A stretch of DNA of 38,551 nt from DATILI01 sp035476635. GTDB lineage: Bacteria; Pseudomonadota; Gammaproteobacteria; Burkholderiales; Burkholderiaceae_C. Below, in pieces: positions 1-9,074 of the stretch. The notes beneath the pieces were generated by a model that saw nothing but the letters and a program-made list of their open reading frames with translations, was not told the origin of the DNA and made no database searches. Both the position numbers and the translations under genes were made by a program. Positions within the stretch are counted from its first letter, which is position 1; each line of letters starts with the position of its first letter. The stretch is from positions 1 through 38,551 of the forward strand of contig DATILI010000053.1 in the NCBI GenBank assembly GCA_035476635.1. The letters run 5' to 3'.

Positions 1-3000
1 GGCCAGGCCGATGTGCAAGGCGTGGCCGGCACCTGGAAGGACTTGACCGACTCGGTGAACTCCATGGGCTCCAATCTCACGGCGCAGGTGCGCAACATCG
101 CGGACGTGACAACGGCCGTGGCGGCAGGCGACCTGTCCAAGAAGATCACGGTGGACGTGAAGGGCGAAATCCTGGACCTGAAGGACACCATCAACACCAT
201 GGTGGACCAGCTGCGGTCCTTCGCCTCCGAAGTGACGCGGGTGGCGCGCGAGGTGGGTACCGAAGGCAAGCTCGGCGGCCAGGCCAACGTGCAAGGCGTG
301 GCCGGCACCTGGAAGGACTTGACCGACAACGTGAATTTCATGGCCGGCAACCTGACCAGCCAGGTGCGCGGCATTGCCAAGGTGGTGACGGCCGTGGCAA
401 CCGGCGACCTGGAGCAAAAACTCACCGTCGAGGCCAAGGGCGAAATCGCCGCGCTGGCCGACACCATCAACAGCATGACCGATACGCTCGCCACCTTTGC
501 CGACCAGGTGACCACTGTGGCCCGCGAAGTGGGCGTGGAGGGCAAGCTGGGTGGCCAGGCCAAGGTGCCCGGCGCGGCCGGAACCTGGAAGGGCTTGACG
601 GAAAACGTGAACCAGCTGGCAGCCAACCTGACGACCCAGGTGCGCGCCATCGCCGAAGTGGCCACCGCGGTGACGCAGGGCGACCTGACCCGATCGATCA
701 CGGTGGAGGCGCTGGGCGAAGTGGCCGCGCTGAAGGACACCATCAACGAGATGATCCGCAACCTGAAGGACACGACCCAGGTCAACACCGAGCAGGACTG
801 GCTCAAGACCAACCTGGCGAAGTTCAGCCGCATGCTGCAAGGCCAGAAGGACCTGGTCGCGGTGGGGCAGTTGATCCTCTCCGACCTGGCCCCCGTGGTG
901 GGCGCGCAGCAGGCGGAGTTCTATGTGCTTGATTCCGGCAGCATGCCGAATCGCCTGAAGCTGATGGCCAGCTTTGCCTCGGCGGGCCACGGCGCCCATG
1001 GCAAGCAGGTGGAAGTAGGGCAGGGCCTGGTAGGCCAATGTGCAGTCGACAAGAAGAAGATGCTTTTGACTTCAGCCATTCCCGAGACCTTCAAGATTTC
1101 CTCGGGCCTGACCGAAATGGCACCCTACAACGTGCTGGTGCTGCCGATCGTCTTCGAAGGCGGCGTCAAGGGCGTGATGGAGCTGGCCTCGGCCGAGCAG
1201 TTCAGCCCCTCGCACCAGGCCTTCCTGGACCAGTTGATGGAAAGTATCGGCATCGTGATCAACACGATCGAAGCCAATACACGGACGGAAGACTTGCTCA
1301 AGCAGTCGCAGTCGCTGGCGCACGAGCTGCAAAGCCGGCAGGAAGAACTGCAGCAGACCAACGAGGAGCTGCAGGAGAAGGCCCGCCTGCTGGCGCACCA
1401 GAACCAGGAAGTCGAACGCAAGAATCAGGAGGTCGAGCAGGCGCGGCAGGCCCTGGAAGAAAAGGCCGAGCAGCTCTCGCTCACCTCCAAGTACAAATCG
1501 GAATTCCTCGCGAACATGTCGCACGAGCTGCGCACGCCGCTGAACAGCCTGCTGATCCTGTCCGACCAATTGGGCAAGAATTCCGACGGCAACCTGACCA
1601 CGCGGCAGATCGAGTTTGCCCGCACCATCCATTCCTCGGGCAACGATCTGCTGGCGCTGATCAACGACATCCTGGACCTGTCCAAGATCGAGTCGGGCAC
1701 GGTGGCGGTGGACGTGGGCGAGATCGCCCTGGGCGAACTCAAGACCTATGTGGAGCGTACGTTCCGCCATGTGGCGGAGTCGAAGACGCTGGAGTTCTCC
1801 ATCCGCATCGACGACGGGTTGCCCAAGGGCTTGTCGACCGACCTGAAGCGGTTGCAGCAGATTCTCAAGAACCTGCTTTCCAACGCGTTCAAGTTCACGC
1901 ACCAAGGCCATGTCAAGCTGATGATCGAAGAAAAGTATGGCGGCTGGAGCAGCGACAACGAAACGCTGAACCGTGCGCAGCGGGTGGTGAGCTTCTCGGT
2001 GGCCGATACCGGCATCGGCATCTCGGCCGACAAGCAGCAGATCATCTTCGAGGCCTTCCAGCAGGCCGATGGCAGCACCAGCCGCAAGTACGGCGGGACC
2101 GGCCTGGGCCTTGCCATCAGCCGTGAACTCTCCAGGTTGCTGGGCGGGGAAATCCGGTTGGAAAGCCTGCCCGGCAAGGGCAGCACCTTCGTTCTGTACC
2201 TGCCGATTGCCTATGTGCAGCCGCGCAACCTGCGCAAGCCGGCCCAGGCGACCGCCGAAATGCAGGCCGGCGCGAGTGCCTGGCTGCAGACGGCGATCAA
2301 GACGCGCGCCGGCGGCCTGCGCGCCGAACCGGGAGCCGATGCGGACATGGCCGCCGCCATCGTGGACGTGCAGGCGCATGACGACCGGGGCAGCATCGCC
2401 TCTTCCGATCGCGTATTGCTGATCGTGGAGAACGACCTGGCGTTCGCCAACTTCCTGCTGGAAACTGCCCGTCGCAAGGGCTGGAAAGGCCTGGTGACGC
2501 CGCACGGCGCCGAGGCGCTGACCCTGGCCAAGCAGTACACGCCATCGGCGATCACGCTGGACATGTTCTTGCCGGACATGGAAGGCTGGCGCGTGATGGC
2601 GCGGCTCAAGCACGATCTTTCGGCGCGCCACATTCCGGTGTGCGTGATTTCGACCGACGACTCGCGCGAGCGGGCCTTGAAGAGCGGCGCGATCGAGTTC
2701 GTGGCCAAGCCGATCCAGTCGGGAAGCGTACTGGAAGGTGTGCTGGGGCAGTTGCAGGGGTACCTCGAACGCATGGGAAGCAGCGTGCTCAGCATTTGCG
2801 CGAGCGACGATCGCGCCTTGCAGATCGCGACGCTGCTTGGCGGGGAGGGCGTCGGCGTGGTGCGGGTCGCCGGCAAGGACGAAGCGCTGGCGCATCTGGC
2901 CCGCGCCCACTTCGACTGCATCGTGATCGACGGCGTTCCGGACTCGGCAACGGCCGGAGAATTCGACGCCGCCTTGCTGGCCCGCGGCGCCGGCGGCCAT

Positions 3001-3573
3001 GTTCCCATGGTCTGCTATGCACCTTCGGACAAGCCGGGTACCGACATCGCGCACGCCGTGCGTGAGCAACTGGTGCTGCACTCCGTGCAGACGCTGCCCG
3101 CGCTTTTCGACCGCGTACAGGCGGTGCTGCACCGCAGCTTCGAGGAGCTGCCCGAAGACAAGCGCCGCCTCATCGAGGAACTGCATTTCGCAACCGGTGC
3201 GCTGACCAACCGCAAGGCCCTGATCGTCGACGATGACATGCGCAACATCTTTGCGCTGGCCAGCGTGCTGGAGGAACATGGCATGCGCCAGGTGTGGGCC
3301 GACAACGGCCGGGATGCGATCCAGATGGTCCAGTCCGATCCTTCCATTGACATCGTGCTGATGGACATCATGATGCCGGAGATGGACGGCATGGAAACCA
3401 TGAAGCAAATCCGCATGTTGCCCGAGGGCAAGACGCTGCCCATGATCGCGGTGACCGCCAAGGCCATGAAAGGGGACCGGGAAAAATGCATTGAGGCCGG
3501 CGCCTGGGACTACCTGTCCAAGCCGGTCAATACGCAGGAATTGTTCTCTACCTTGCGTGCGTGGCTGCATTGA
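1..3573 (+). CDS. Poly-HAMP hybrid histidine kinase, 5' end cut by the window
   Basis: This cytoplasmic-type sensor kinase autophosphorylates a histidine and relays the phosphate to its own receivers. The frame is open from base 1, so the N-terminus lies outside. Visible order: about three HAMP units in a 92-residue repeat (each with GTWK-LT near its start and GDL in the middle), a GAF domain (about 820-1280), a long Q/E-rich coiled coil (1290-1490), HisKA with phospho-acceptor His at 1522 (MSHELRTPLN), HATPase_c (NLLSNAFKFT, DTGIGI, GGTGLGLA), a receiver with Asp at 2560, a degenerate receiver-like stretch (2780-3110) and a terminal receiver with Asp at 3364 (LMDIMMPEMDG). HAMP-repeat kinases with GAF and several receivers are known in proteobacteria and resemble fungal group III (Nik1-like) kinases in design. 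The signal is unknown. The next kinase gene overlaps its end by 13 bases, so the two are probably co-translated. Confidence 0.95.
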   Translation, partial: GQADVQGVAGTWKDLTDSVNSMGSNLTAQVRNIADVTTAVAAGDLSKKITVDVKGEILDLKDTINTMVDQLRSFASEVTRVAREVGTEGKLGGQANVQGVAGTWKDLTDNVNFMAGNLTSQVRGIAKVVTAVATGDLEQKLTVEAKGEIAALADTINSMTDTLATFADQVTTVAREVGVEGKLGGQAKVPGAAGTWKGLTENVNQLAANLTTQVRAIAEVATAVTQGDLTRSITVEALGEVAALKDTINEMIRNLKDTTQVNTEQDWLKTNLAKFSRMLQGQKDLVAVGQLILSDLAPVVGAQQAEFYVLDSGSMPNRLKLMASFASAGHGAHGKQVEVGQGLVGQCAVDKKKMLLTSAIPETFKISSGLTEMAPYNVLVLPIVFEGGVKGVMELASAEQFSPSHQAFLDQLMESIGIVINTIEANTRTEDLLKQSQSLAHELQSRQEELQQTNEELQEKARLLAHQNQEVERKNQEVEQARQALEEKAEQLSLTSKYKSEFLANMSHELRTPLNSLLILSDQLGKNSDGNLTTRQIEFARTIHSSGNDLLALINDILDLSKIESGTVAVDVGEIALGELKTYVERTFRHVAESKTLEFSIRIDDGLPKGLSTDLKRLQQILKNLLSNAFKFTHQGHVKLMIEEKYGGWSSDNETLNRAQRVVSFSVADTGIGISADKQQIIFEAFQQADGSTSRKYGGTGLGLAISRELSRLLGGEIRLESLPGKGSTFVLYLPIAYVQPRNLRKPAQATAEMQAGASAWLQTAIKTRAGGLRAEPGADADMAAAIVDVQAHDDRGSIASSDRVLLIVENDLAFANFLLETARRKGWKGLVTPHGAEALTLAKQYTPSAITLDMFLPDMEGWRVMARLKHDLSARHIPVCVISTDDSRERALKSGAIEFVAKPIQSGSVLEGVLGQLQGYLERMGSSVLSICASDDRALQIATLLGGEGVGVVRVAGKDEALAHLARAHFDCIVIDGVPDSATAGEFDAALLARGAGGHVPMVCYAPSDKPGTDIAHAVREQLVLHSVQTLPALFDRVQAVLHRSFEELPEDKRRLIEELHFATGALTNRKALIVDDDMRNIFALASVLEEHGMRQVWADNGRDAIQMVQSDPSIDIVLMDIMMPEMDGMETMKQIRMLPEGKTLPMIAVTAKAMKGDREKCIEAGAWDYLSKPVNTQELFSTLRAWLH

Positions 3574-5681
3574 AGCAGCAGGCCACTTCCGAAGCCGTGG
3601 GCCGCGCCCTTGAGCGCCCCGTCAATATCCTGCTGGTTGACGACCTGCCGGAAAAGCACGTGGCACTGCGCGCCGTGCTGGAAGAGCTGGAGCAGAACAT
3701 CGTCAGCGTCTATTCGGGCAGCGAGGCGCTGCGCGCCATCCTGGAGCAGGACTTTGCCGTCATCCTGCTGGATGTGAACATGCCGGACATCGACGGCTTC
3801 GAGACCGCCAGGCTGATTCGCGGCTACCCGCGCACTGCCCGGACGCCCATCCTGTTCATCAGCGCCTATGTCGATGAGCAACTGGCCATCAAGGGCTACG
3901 CCTTGGGCGCGGTCGACTACATCGCGTCACCCGTGGTGCCGCAGATCCTGCGCTCCAAGGTCAAGGTATTTGTCGAGCTGCACCTCTTGAACCAGCAGTT
4001 GCGCGAGCAGGCCCTGGCGCGCGAGGCGCTGATCCGGGCCGAAGCCGCGCAGGCGACGGCCGAAGGGGCCTCGCGCCGCGCGATTTTCCTGGAGCAGGTC
4101 AGCCAGTCGCTAACCAAGTCTATCGAGATCGATTGCATCATGCAGGTCTTGCTGGAAAACACCATTCCCGGCTTGAGCCAGTGGGGCGCGGTGTCTCTCA
4201 AATACGAAAACACCTACATCGACCGGCTCGCGCAAGCGGATCCGCAAGCACTGGAAGGCGTGCGGATGCAGGCCTATGTGCCCTGCGCCGGGCTGCGCAG
4301 GGAAATTGGCGGGGTGCTGCAGACACGCGGGCAGAAGACACTGCTGCGCGAAGCCCGGCGCGAAGAAGACGCCTTCGAAGGCCTGGGCGATGATGTGAGC
4401 TGCCTGCTGCTGTTTTCGCTTGTTTCCGGCCGGCGCGCCCTGGGTGCCTTGATCCTTGCGTTCGACCGCGCCCAGGAGCCGAGCGAAAGCACGGTGACGA
4501 TGGCGATCGAGCTGGCAAGCCGCGCCTCGTTTGCGCTGGAGAACGCCTATCTCTACAAGGCCATCCAGGACGCGGACCAGCGCAAGAACGAATTCCTTGC
4601 CATGCTTGCGCATGAGTTGCGCAACCCGCTGGCGCCGATCAGGAACGCGGCCAGCGTCATCGCGGGCATCGAGGCGATTGGCGGGCGCGCGAAATGGGCC
4701 GCCGAAGTCATCGAACACCAGGTGCAGCACATGACGCACATCGTGGACGACCTGCTGGACCTCTCGCGCGTGGCCAGCGGCAAGATCGGCATCACCCGCA
4801 ACCTGTTGGAACTGCAAACCGTCGTAGCCCGCGCCATCGAGACCAGCGAGCCCTTGATCAAGGCGAAGGCACAGCGACTCGTCATGCAGCAGCCCGAGGC
4901 TCCGGTCATGCTCGAAGGCGATGTATTGCGGCTTTCGCAAGTGCTGTCCAACCTGCTCAACAACGCATCCAAGTTCACGCACGAAGGCGGAACGATCACG
5001 CTGGCCGTCACCAGCGTATCGGATGAGGTGAGCATCTCCGTGAAGGACAACGGGCGCGGCATTGCCGAGGAATTCCTGGCGCATGTGTTCGACCTGTTCG
5101 CGCAAGCCACGCCTTCGCTGGATCGCGCCGAAGGCGGCCTGGGCATCGGCCTAACGCTGGTCAAGCACCTGGTCGAAATGCACCATGGCACGGTGCAGGT
5201 TCAAAGCGCTGGCCTCGGCCAGGGCGCCGAGTTTGTCGTGCGCTTGCCGGCGGCGCCGGGCACGGCTGCGACGCCCCTGCTGGGCGCCAGCCCGGCCCCC
5301 ACGCGACCCACAAACAGAACGCGGGTGCTGGTGGTCGATGATCTGGCCCTTGCGGCCGAGACCCTCGCCTTGCTGCTGGAGATGAACGGCCACGAGGTGA
5401 GCATGGCGTTCGACGGGGCTGAAGCGCTGGCGCGCTTTGACTCCTTCCGCCCCGGCGTGGTGGTGCTGGACATCGGCTTGCCTGATCTCAACGGTTTTGA
5501 GATTGCGCGCATGATGCGTGAGCGTGCCCGCGCGCGCCGACCGCTGCTCATCGCACTTTCCGGCTATGGAAACGAAATCGACAAGCGGCGCGCTGTGGAG
5601 GCCGGCTTCGACCACTACTTCGTCAAGCCCGCGAGCATCGACAAACTGCTGCTGGTGATTTCCGGCGCGGAGCCGGCCTAG
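3561..5681 (+). CDS. Hybrid histidine kinase REC-GAF-HisKA-HATPase-REC
   Basis: A 706-residue soluble kinase with no membrane segment. It has an N-terminal receiver (Asp71 in LLDVNMPDIDG), a GAF-like sensor region (about 165-330), HisKA with His351 (AMLAHELRNPLAPI), HATPase_c (LLNNASKFT, DNGRGI, GLGIGLTLVKHL) and a C-terminal receiver (Asp637 in VLDIGLPDLNG). A receiver at the front suggests it takes phosphate from, or is gated by, another kinase. The obvious candidate is the poly-HAMP kinase just upstream, whose reading frame it overlaps. The start is GTG at 3561. A TTG at 3570 overlapping the upstream stop is an alternative, and neither has a clear ribosome site, which fits translational coupling. 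The output is unknown, since neither kinase carries a DNA-binding domain. Confidence 0.93.
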   Translation: MAALKQQATSEAVGRALERPVNILLVDDLPEKHVALRAVLEELEQNIVSVYSGSEALRAILEQDFAVILLDVNMPDIDGFETARLIRGYPRTARTPILFISAYVDEQLAIKGYALGAVDYIASPVVPQILRSKVKVFVELHLLNQQLREQALAREALIRAEAAQATAEGASRRAIFLEQVSQSLTKSIEIDCIMQVLLENTIPGLSQWGAVSLKYENTYIDRLAQADPQALEGVRMQAYVPCAGLRREIGGVLQTRGQKTLLREARREEDAFEGLGDDVSCLLLFSLVSGRRALGALILAFDRAQEPSESTVTMAIELASRASFALENAYLYKAIQDADQRKNEFLAMLAHELRNPLAPIRNAASVIAGIEAIGGRAKWAAEVIEHQVQHMTHIVDDLLDLSRVASGKIGITRNLLELQTVVARAIETSEPLIKAKAQRLVMQQPEAPVMLEGDVLRLSQVLSNLLNNASKFTHEGGTITLAVTSVSDEVSISVKDNGRGIAEEFLAHVFDLFAQATPSLDRAEGGLGIGLTLVKHLVEMHHGTVQVQSAGLGQGAEFVVRLPAAPGTAATPLLGASPAPTRPTNRTRVLVVDDLALAAETLALLLEMNGHEVSMAFDGAEALARFDSFRPGVVVLDIGLPDLNGFEIARMMRERARARRPLLIALSGYGNEIDKRRAVEAGFDHYFVKPASIDKLLLVISGAEPA

Positions 5682-5687
5682 GGCCTG

Positions 5688-6056
5688 TTAACCCAGGGTT
5701 TTGCAATAGTCGATCAACGCATCGGTGTCGATGGACTTGTCGAACACCACATCGACGCCCAGGTCAGAACACAAGCGGCGGATTTCCGGTGTCCCGTAGC
5801 CGGTCAGCACCACGAGTTTCTGATTGCGCCTGCGATTTTTGCACGACGACACCACGCCCACACCGTTGCCGTCCCTGAGGAAGATATCGACGATCACCAG
5901 GTCCCAGCCGTCGGGATTTTGCGTCAGCCACGCGGTCGCTTCGGCCTCGTTGTCAGCTTGCCCGACGACGGTGACATGCGCCACCTCGCTGAGTGTTTCG
6001 GCAAGGCTCTCGCGAATATTGGGGTAGTCTTCAACCAAGTAAGCCCTGATCGCCAC
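5688..6056 (-). CDS. Single-domain response regulator
   Basis: A 122-residue stand-alone receiver domain without output domain. Acidic pocket residues (Glu9, Asp10), phospho-acceptor Asp57 (VIVDIF), switch Thr85 and Lys107 are all in place, so phosphorylation should be possible. I chose GTG at 6056 because GGAG and CAGGAG lie just upstream and the receiver fold begins at once. A longer frame to 6110 would add a run of residues outside the fold. It converges on the second hybrid kinase gene with 6 bases between stops, so it is not in that operon but is probably part of the same phosphorelay, as a CheY-like shuttle or phosphate sink. That partnership is inferred from position only. Confidence 0.9.
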   Translation of the reverse strand: MAIRAYLVEDYPNIRESLAETLSEVAHVTVVGQADNEAEATAWLTQNPDGWDLVIVDIFLRDGNGVGVVSSCKNRRRNQKLVVLTGYGTPEIRRLCSDLGVDVVFDKSIDTDALIDYCKTLG

Positions 6057-6123
6057 GTCTACTCCTGCTCCCAGGCGACCCTTGCCCGGCTGCGTCCATA
6101 TTAGCGCCAAGTTGGCGGCGCGC

Positions 6124-7047
6124 CTACTGCTGGCCTGCGACGTGAGGGCTCTTTTCTTCGACCGCGCGACGGGCCTCTTCGAGGGCGCTGGCGCAACTGG
6201 CGGAAAACAGCAGGACCGCCGCGGAAAAGTAGATCCACATCAGCAAGACAATCAATGAGCCCGCAGCACCGTAGGCCGAGACCACGGCGGCGGTGGAGAG
6301 GTAGGCCGCAAGCAGATGCCGGCCGACGGTAAACAGTGTTGCACCGATGAAGGCGCCGAACGCAAGATGACGCCAGCGCGGCTTGGGCCCTGAGCTCATG
6401 CGCATCAGGCCAAGGAACAGCGCGGCGCAGACTCCGAATGCGAGCACTTCGTTGACGAGCAGCAGTACTTGCTCAAGCGCCAGCCATGCGCCGGCCCACC
6501 CGGCAAACAGGTTGAGCAGGGTGGAGAGCGCCAGCGAAACCAGCAGCAGGAATCCGAACGCCAGCACATAGGCCACGCCGCGCAGGCGCAGGGTGGCGCT
6601 GTGCCACCACCTCACGTCGCCGGCCGCGATACCGCGGCCTTGCAGCCACAGCCGCTCGAACGCCGACTGCAATTCGGTGAACACCCCGGTTGCGCCGAAC
6701 AGCAGGATGCAAAATCCGACCAGGGACGCCAGAATGCCTTCGGCCGGCTGCCTGGCGCTTTGCAGCGCATTGCGCACCACGCCGGCGCCCTGTTCACCGA
6801 CGATGGTGCCGATCTGGTGGATCAGGCCTTGCTCGAGCGCAGAGCGGTCTATCCACCAGCCGAGAACGGCGACGAGCAGCACAAGCAGCGGCGCCAGGCT
6901 CAGGATGCCGTAGAACGAGATGGCCGCGCTCATGCGCAGCCCATCCGCGTCCATCCACATCTGCACTGCGCGCCACAAGGGCCGCAGCGGATCCAGTGCG
7001 CTGCGAACGACGCCAGCGATGGGGGAGGAAATGGCCATCCCAGCCAT
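6124..7047 (-). CDS. YihY/UPF0761 family inner-membrane protein
   Basis: A 307-residue integral membrane protein with about six hydrophobic segments and the family's opening motif (MSAAISFYGILSLAPLLVLL). The family was once called ribonuclease BN, but that assignment was withdrawn for E. coli YihY. Its role is not settled, though transport or envelope functions are suspected. The ATG at 7047 lies 11 bases after the stop of the upstream dehydrogenase gene, following a weak ribosome site. A GTG at 7080 would overlap that gene by 22 bases and has no ribosome site. The tight spacing implies one transcript with the lipoprotein dehydrogenase. The C-terminal tail is charged and probably cytoplasmic. 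Confidence 0.88.
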   Translation of the reverse strand: MAGMAISSPIAGVVRSALDPLRPLWRAVQMWMDADGLRMSAAISFYGILSLAPLLVLLVAVLGWWIDRSALEQGLIHQIGTIVGEQGAGVVRNALQSARQPAEGILASLVGFCILLFGATGVFTELQSAFERLWLQGRGIAAGDVRWWHSATLRLRGVAYVLAFGFLLLVSLALSTLLNLFAGWAGAWLALEQVLLLVNEVLAFGVCAALFLGLMRMSSGPKPRWRHLAFGAFIGATLFTVGRHLLAAYLSTAAVVSAYGAAGSLIVLLMWIYFSAAVLLFSASCASALEEARRAVEEKSPHVAGQQ

Positions 7048-7058
7048 GGATGCGCCTA

Positions 7059-8396
7059 TCAGGGTGAGGCAACGCGCCACACGACATTGCCCACGTCGTC
7101 GGCGACCAGCAACGCTCCCTTGGCATCCAGCGCCACGCCGACGGGGCGGCCATAGGCCTTGCCGTCACTGCTGACGAAGCCGGTCAGCACATCTTGCGGC
7201 TGGCCGGTGGGGCGCCCGTTGGCGAACTGCACGAACACCACCTTGTAGCCGCTGCGCGGCTTGCGGTTCCAGGATCCATGTTCTCCGATGAAAGCGCCGC
7301 TGGCGAAGCGGCCGTTCATCATCCGGCCATCGGAAAAGACCAGGCCCAGCGGCGCCACGTGCGCGCCCAGGGCGAAGTCCGGCACCTTGGCCTTGGCCAC
7401 CAGGTCGGGCCGCGCGGGCTTGACGCGCGCGTCGACGTTCGCGCCGAAATAGCTCCACGGCCAGCCATAGAAAGCGCCGTCGTCGACCGAGGTCAGGTAG
7501 TCGGGTACCAGGTCGTTGCCGAGTTCGTCGCGTTCATTGACCACGGTCCACAGGCGGCCGGTTTGCGGCTCCCAGCCCAGGCCGTTGGGATTGCGCAGGC
7601 CCGATGCGAAGATCCGGCCCTTGCCAGTCTTGGCGTCGATTTCCCAGATGGCGGCGCGCCCTTCCTCGGCATCCAGGCCGTTTTCGCCGATATTGCTGTT
7701 GGAGCCCACGGTCACGTAGAACTTGCTGCCATCGCGGCTGGGAAGCAGGTTCTTGGTCCAGTGGTGGTTGATGCCGGCCGGCAAGTCGGCAAACTGCACG
7801 CCGGGCACGGTGATCGTGGTTTGCCCCGGCGTATACGGGAACTTCATCACCGCATCGGCGTTGGCGACGAAGAACTCGCTGCCCACCAGCGCCATGCCGA
7901 AGGGCGAGTTCAAGTCCTTCAGAAACGTCACGCGCATTTCCGCCACCCCATCGCCATCCGCATCGCGCAGCAAGGTAATGCGGTTCGCGCTCGGCATGCC
8001 GGCGCCGGCGCGCTTCATCATTTTGCCCATGACCCAGGCACGAAAGCCCTTGCGCGCGGTCTCTTCGGTCGGTTTCGGCTTGTTGCTCTCGGCGACCAGA
8101 ACGTCGCCATTGGGCAGGGTATAGATCCAGCGTGGATGGTCCAGGCCGCTGGCAAATGCCGTCACCCGCAAGCCGGCAGGCGCCGTCGGCGCCGCACCTT
8201 GCGGCCAGCCTTGTGCCGGCGCTATGTGCACGGTGGGAATCAGGCTGTTCGTGGGTTGCGGCAGTTGGGGCGAGGGACCCACGGTCGTCGACTCGGGCAG
8301 GGTCGACGTTCCGCCGCAGCCTGCAAGGCCCAGCAAGAGAAAGCCCATGGTGGCGGCCTGCCCGATGCGGGCCATGCGCGAAGAATGTGCCTTCAT
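7059..8396 (-). CDS. Sorbosone dehydrogenase/PQQ-type glucose dehydrogenase family lipoprotein
   Basis: A 445-residue exported lipoprotein. The N-terminus has a signal peptide ending in a lipobox (LLLGLAGC), so it is predicted to be lipidated on that Cys and held in the periplasm. The remainder is a six-bladed beta-propeller of the sorbosone dehydrogenase family, with repeated short motifs such as GINHHWTKNL, GLRNPNGLGW and GEHGSWNR. Members use PQQ to oxidise aldoses or sorbosone, but many annotated members have no proven substrate. The ribosome site AGGAGC sits 4 bases before the ATG. The YihY-type gene follows directly on the same strand. No PQQ synthesis gene is in the window. Confidence 0.88.
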   Translation of the reverse strand: MKAHSSRMARIGQAATMGFLLLGLAGCGGTSTLPESTTVGPSPQLPQPTNSLIPTVHIAPAQGWPQGAAPTAPAGLRVTAFASGLDHPRWIYTLPNGDVLVAESNKPKPTEETARKGFRAWVMGKMMKRAGAGMPSANRITLLRDADGDGVAEMRVTFLKDLNSPFGMALVGSEFFVANADAVMKFPYTPGQTTITVPGVQFADLPAGINHHWTKNLLPSRDGSKFYVTVGSNSNIGENGLDAEEGRAAIWEIDAKTGKGRIFASGLRNPNGLGWEPQTGRLWTVVNERDELGNDLVPDYLTSVDDGAFYGWPWSYFGANVDARVKPARPDLVAKAKVPDFALGAHVAPLGLVFSDGRMMNGRFASGAFIGEHGSWNRKPRSGYKVVFVQFANGRPTGQPQDVLTGFVSSDGKAYGRPVGVALDAKGALLVADDVGNVVWRVASP

Positions 8397-8488
8397 AAAA
8401 GCTCCTGTGCTGGACGCAGCGATGCGCCCCTGAGCGATGCTGCCTCGCGTCGGAGTGTGCCGTCTGCCGGTGGATCGCCCTACTGGGT

Positions 8489-8504
8489 GTCAGCGGCGGC
8501 TGAC
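8489..8504. repeat. Short perfect inverted repeat between divergent genes
   Basis: Arms GTCAGC and GCTGAC flank a 4-base loop in the intergenic region between the divergent dehydrogenase and adhesin-E-like genes. It may be an operator or a small hairpin. Nothing else in the 195-base gap was clear enough to call. Confidence 0.35.
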
Positions 8505-8591
8505 GGTGCAGCGGCCCAATCAAGCGCCCCGCGTTAATATCCATGTCGAGCTCGCATGCTCAAACGTATACAGGGCCGGCAAATCATCGGC

Positions 8592-9044
8592 ATGCGTGGA
8601 AGGGTCGGGATCGTGTCAACAAGGATCATGGGTTTTCTGTTGGCCTGCAGTACTGCGGCATCTGCGCAGACGCCGTGGCTGACCATCTCGGGTGCGCCTG
8701 AAAATCCGGCCGTCAATACCGTGCAGGTCGATCCGGTGCCTGTCGACCGGGCGGAAGGCCTCAGGACCATGCGCGTGCGGGTCAGCCGCTCGGCCCAGCG
8801 CACAAGCTGGGACGGCGTTTCCTACCGCTCGTATGAATCGAGTGTGCTCTTCGATTGCCGGGAGAATACGGCGCGCTACCTTTTCATCTCTTTCTACACG
8901 CAGCCCGGCTGGAAGGGCGAGCCCCACCAAGGCGTGGACTATTCGAAGGGGCCGCCGCGCTGGATGGAGTTTCGCGAGGTGGAGCCCAATCCAACGGCGC
9001 GCATCCTGCATGCGGCGTGCGCGGCCGGAAACGCACCACGCTAA
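8592..9044 (+). CDS. Small secreted protein, surface-adhesin-E-like
   Basis: About 150 residues with an N-terminal signal peptide (hydrophobic stretch ending CSTAASAQ). The mature part has two cysteines (FDC near the middle, HAAC near the end) and motifs seen in adhesin-E-like proteins of Burkholderiales (WDGVSYRSYE, FREVEPNPTARIL). In Haemophilus the founding member binds host matrix, but in environmental bacteria the role is unknown. ATG at 8592 is used here. GTG at 8613, preceded by GGAAGG, is equally plausible and keeps the signal peptide. It converges on the AI-2E exporter gene with 30 bases between the stops. Family assignment is from recall of motifs and is moderate; the reading frame itself is convincing. 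Confidence 0.72.
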   Translation: MRGRVGIVSTRIMGFLLACSTAASAQTPWLTISGAPENPAVNTVQVDPVPVDRAEGLRTMRVRVSRSAQRTSWDGVSYRSYESSVLFDCRENTARYLFISFYTQPGWKGEPHQGVDYSKGPPRWMEFREVEPNPTARILHAACAAGNAPR

Positions 9045-9074
9045 TGCACCGGCATCACATTCGCCCAGGGGGCA

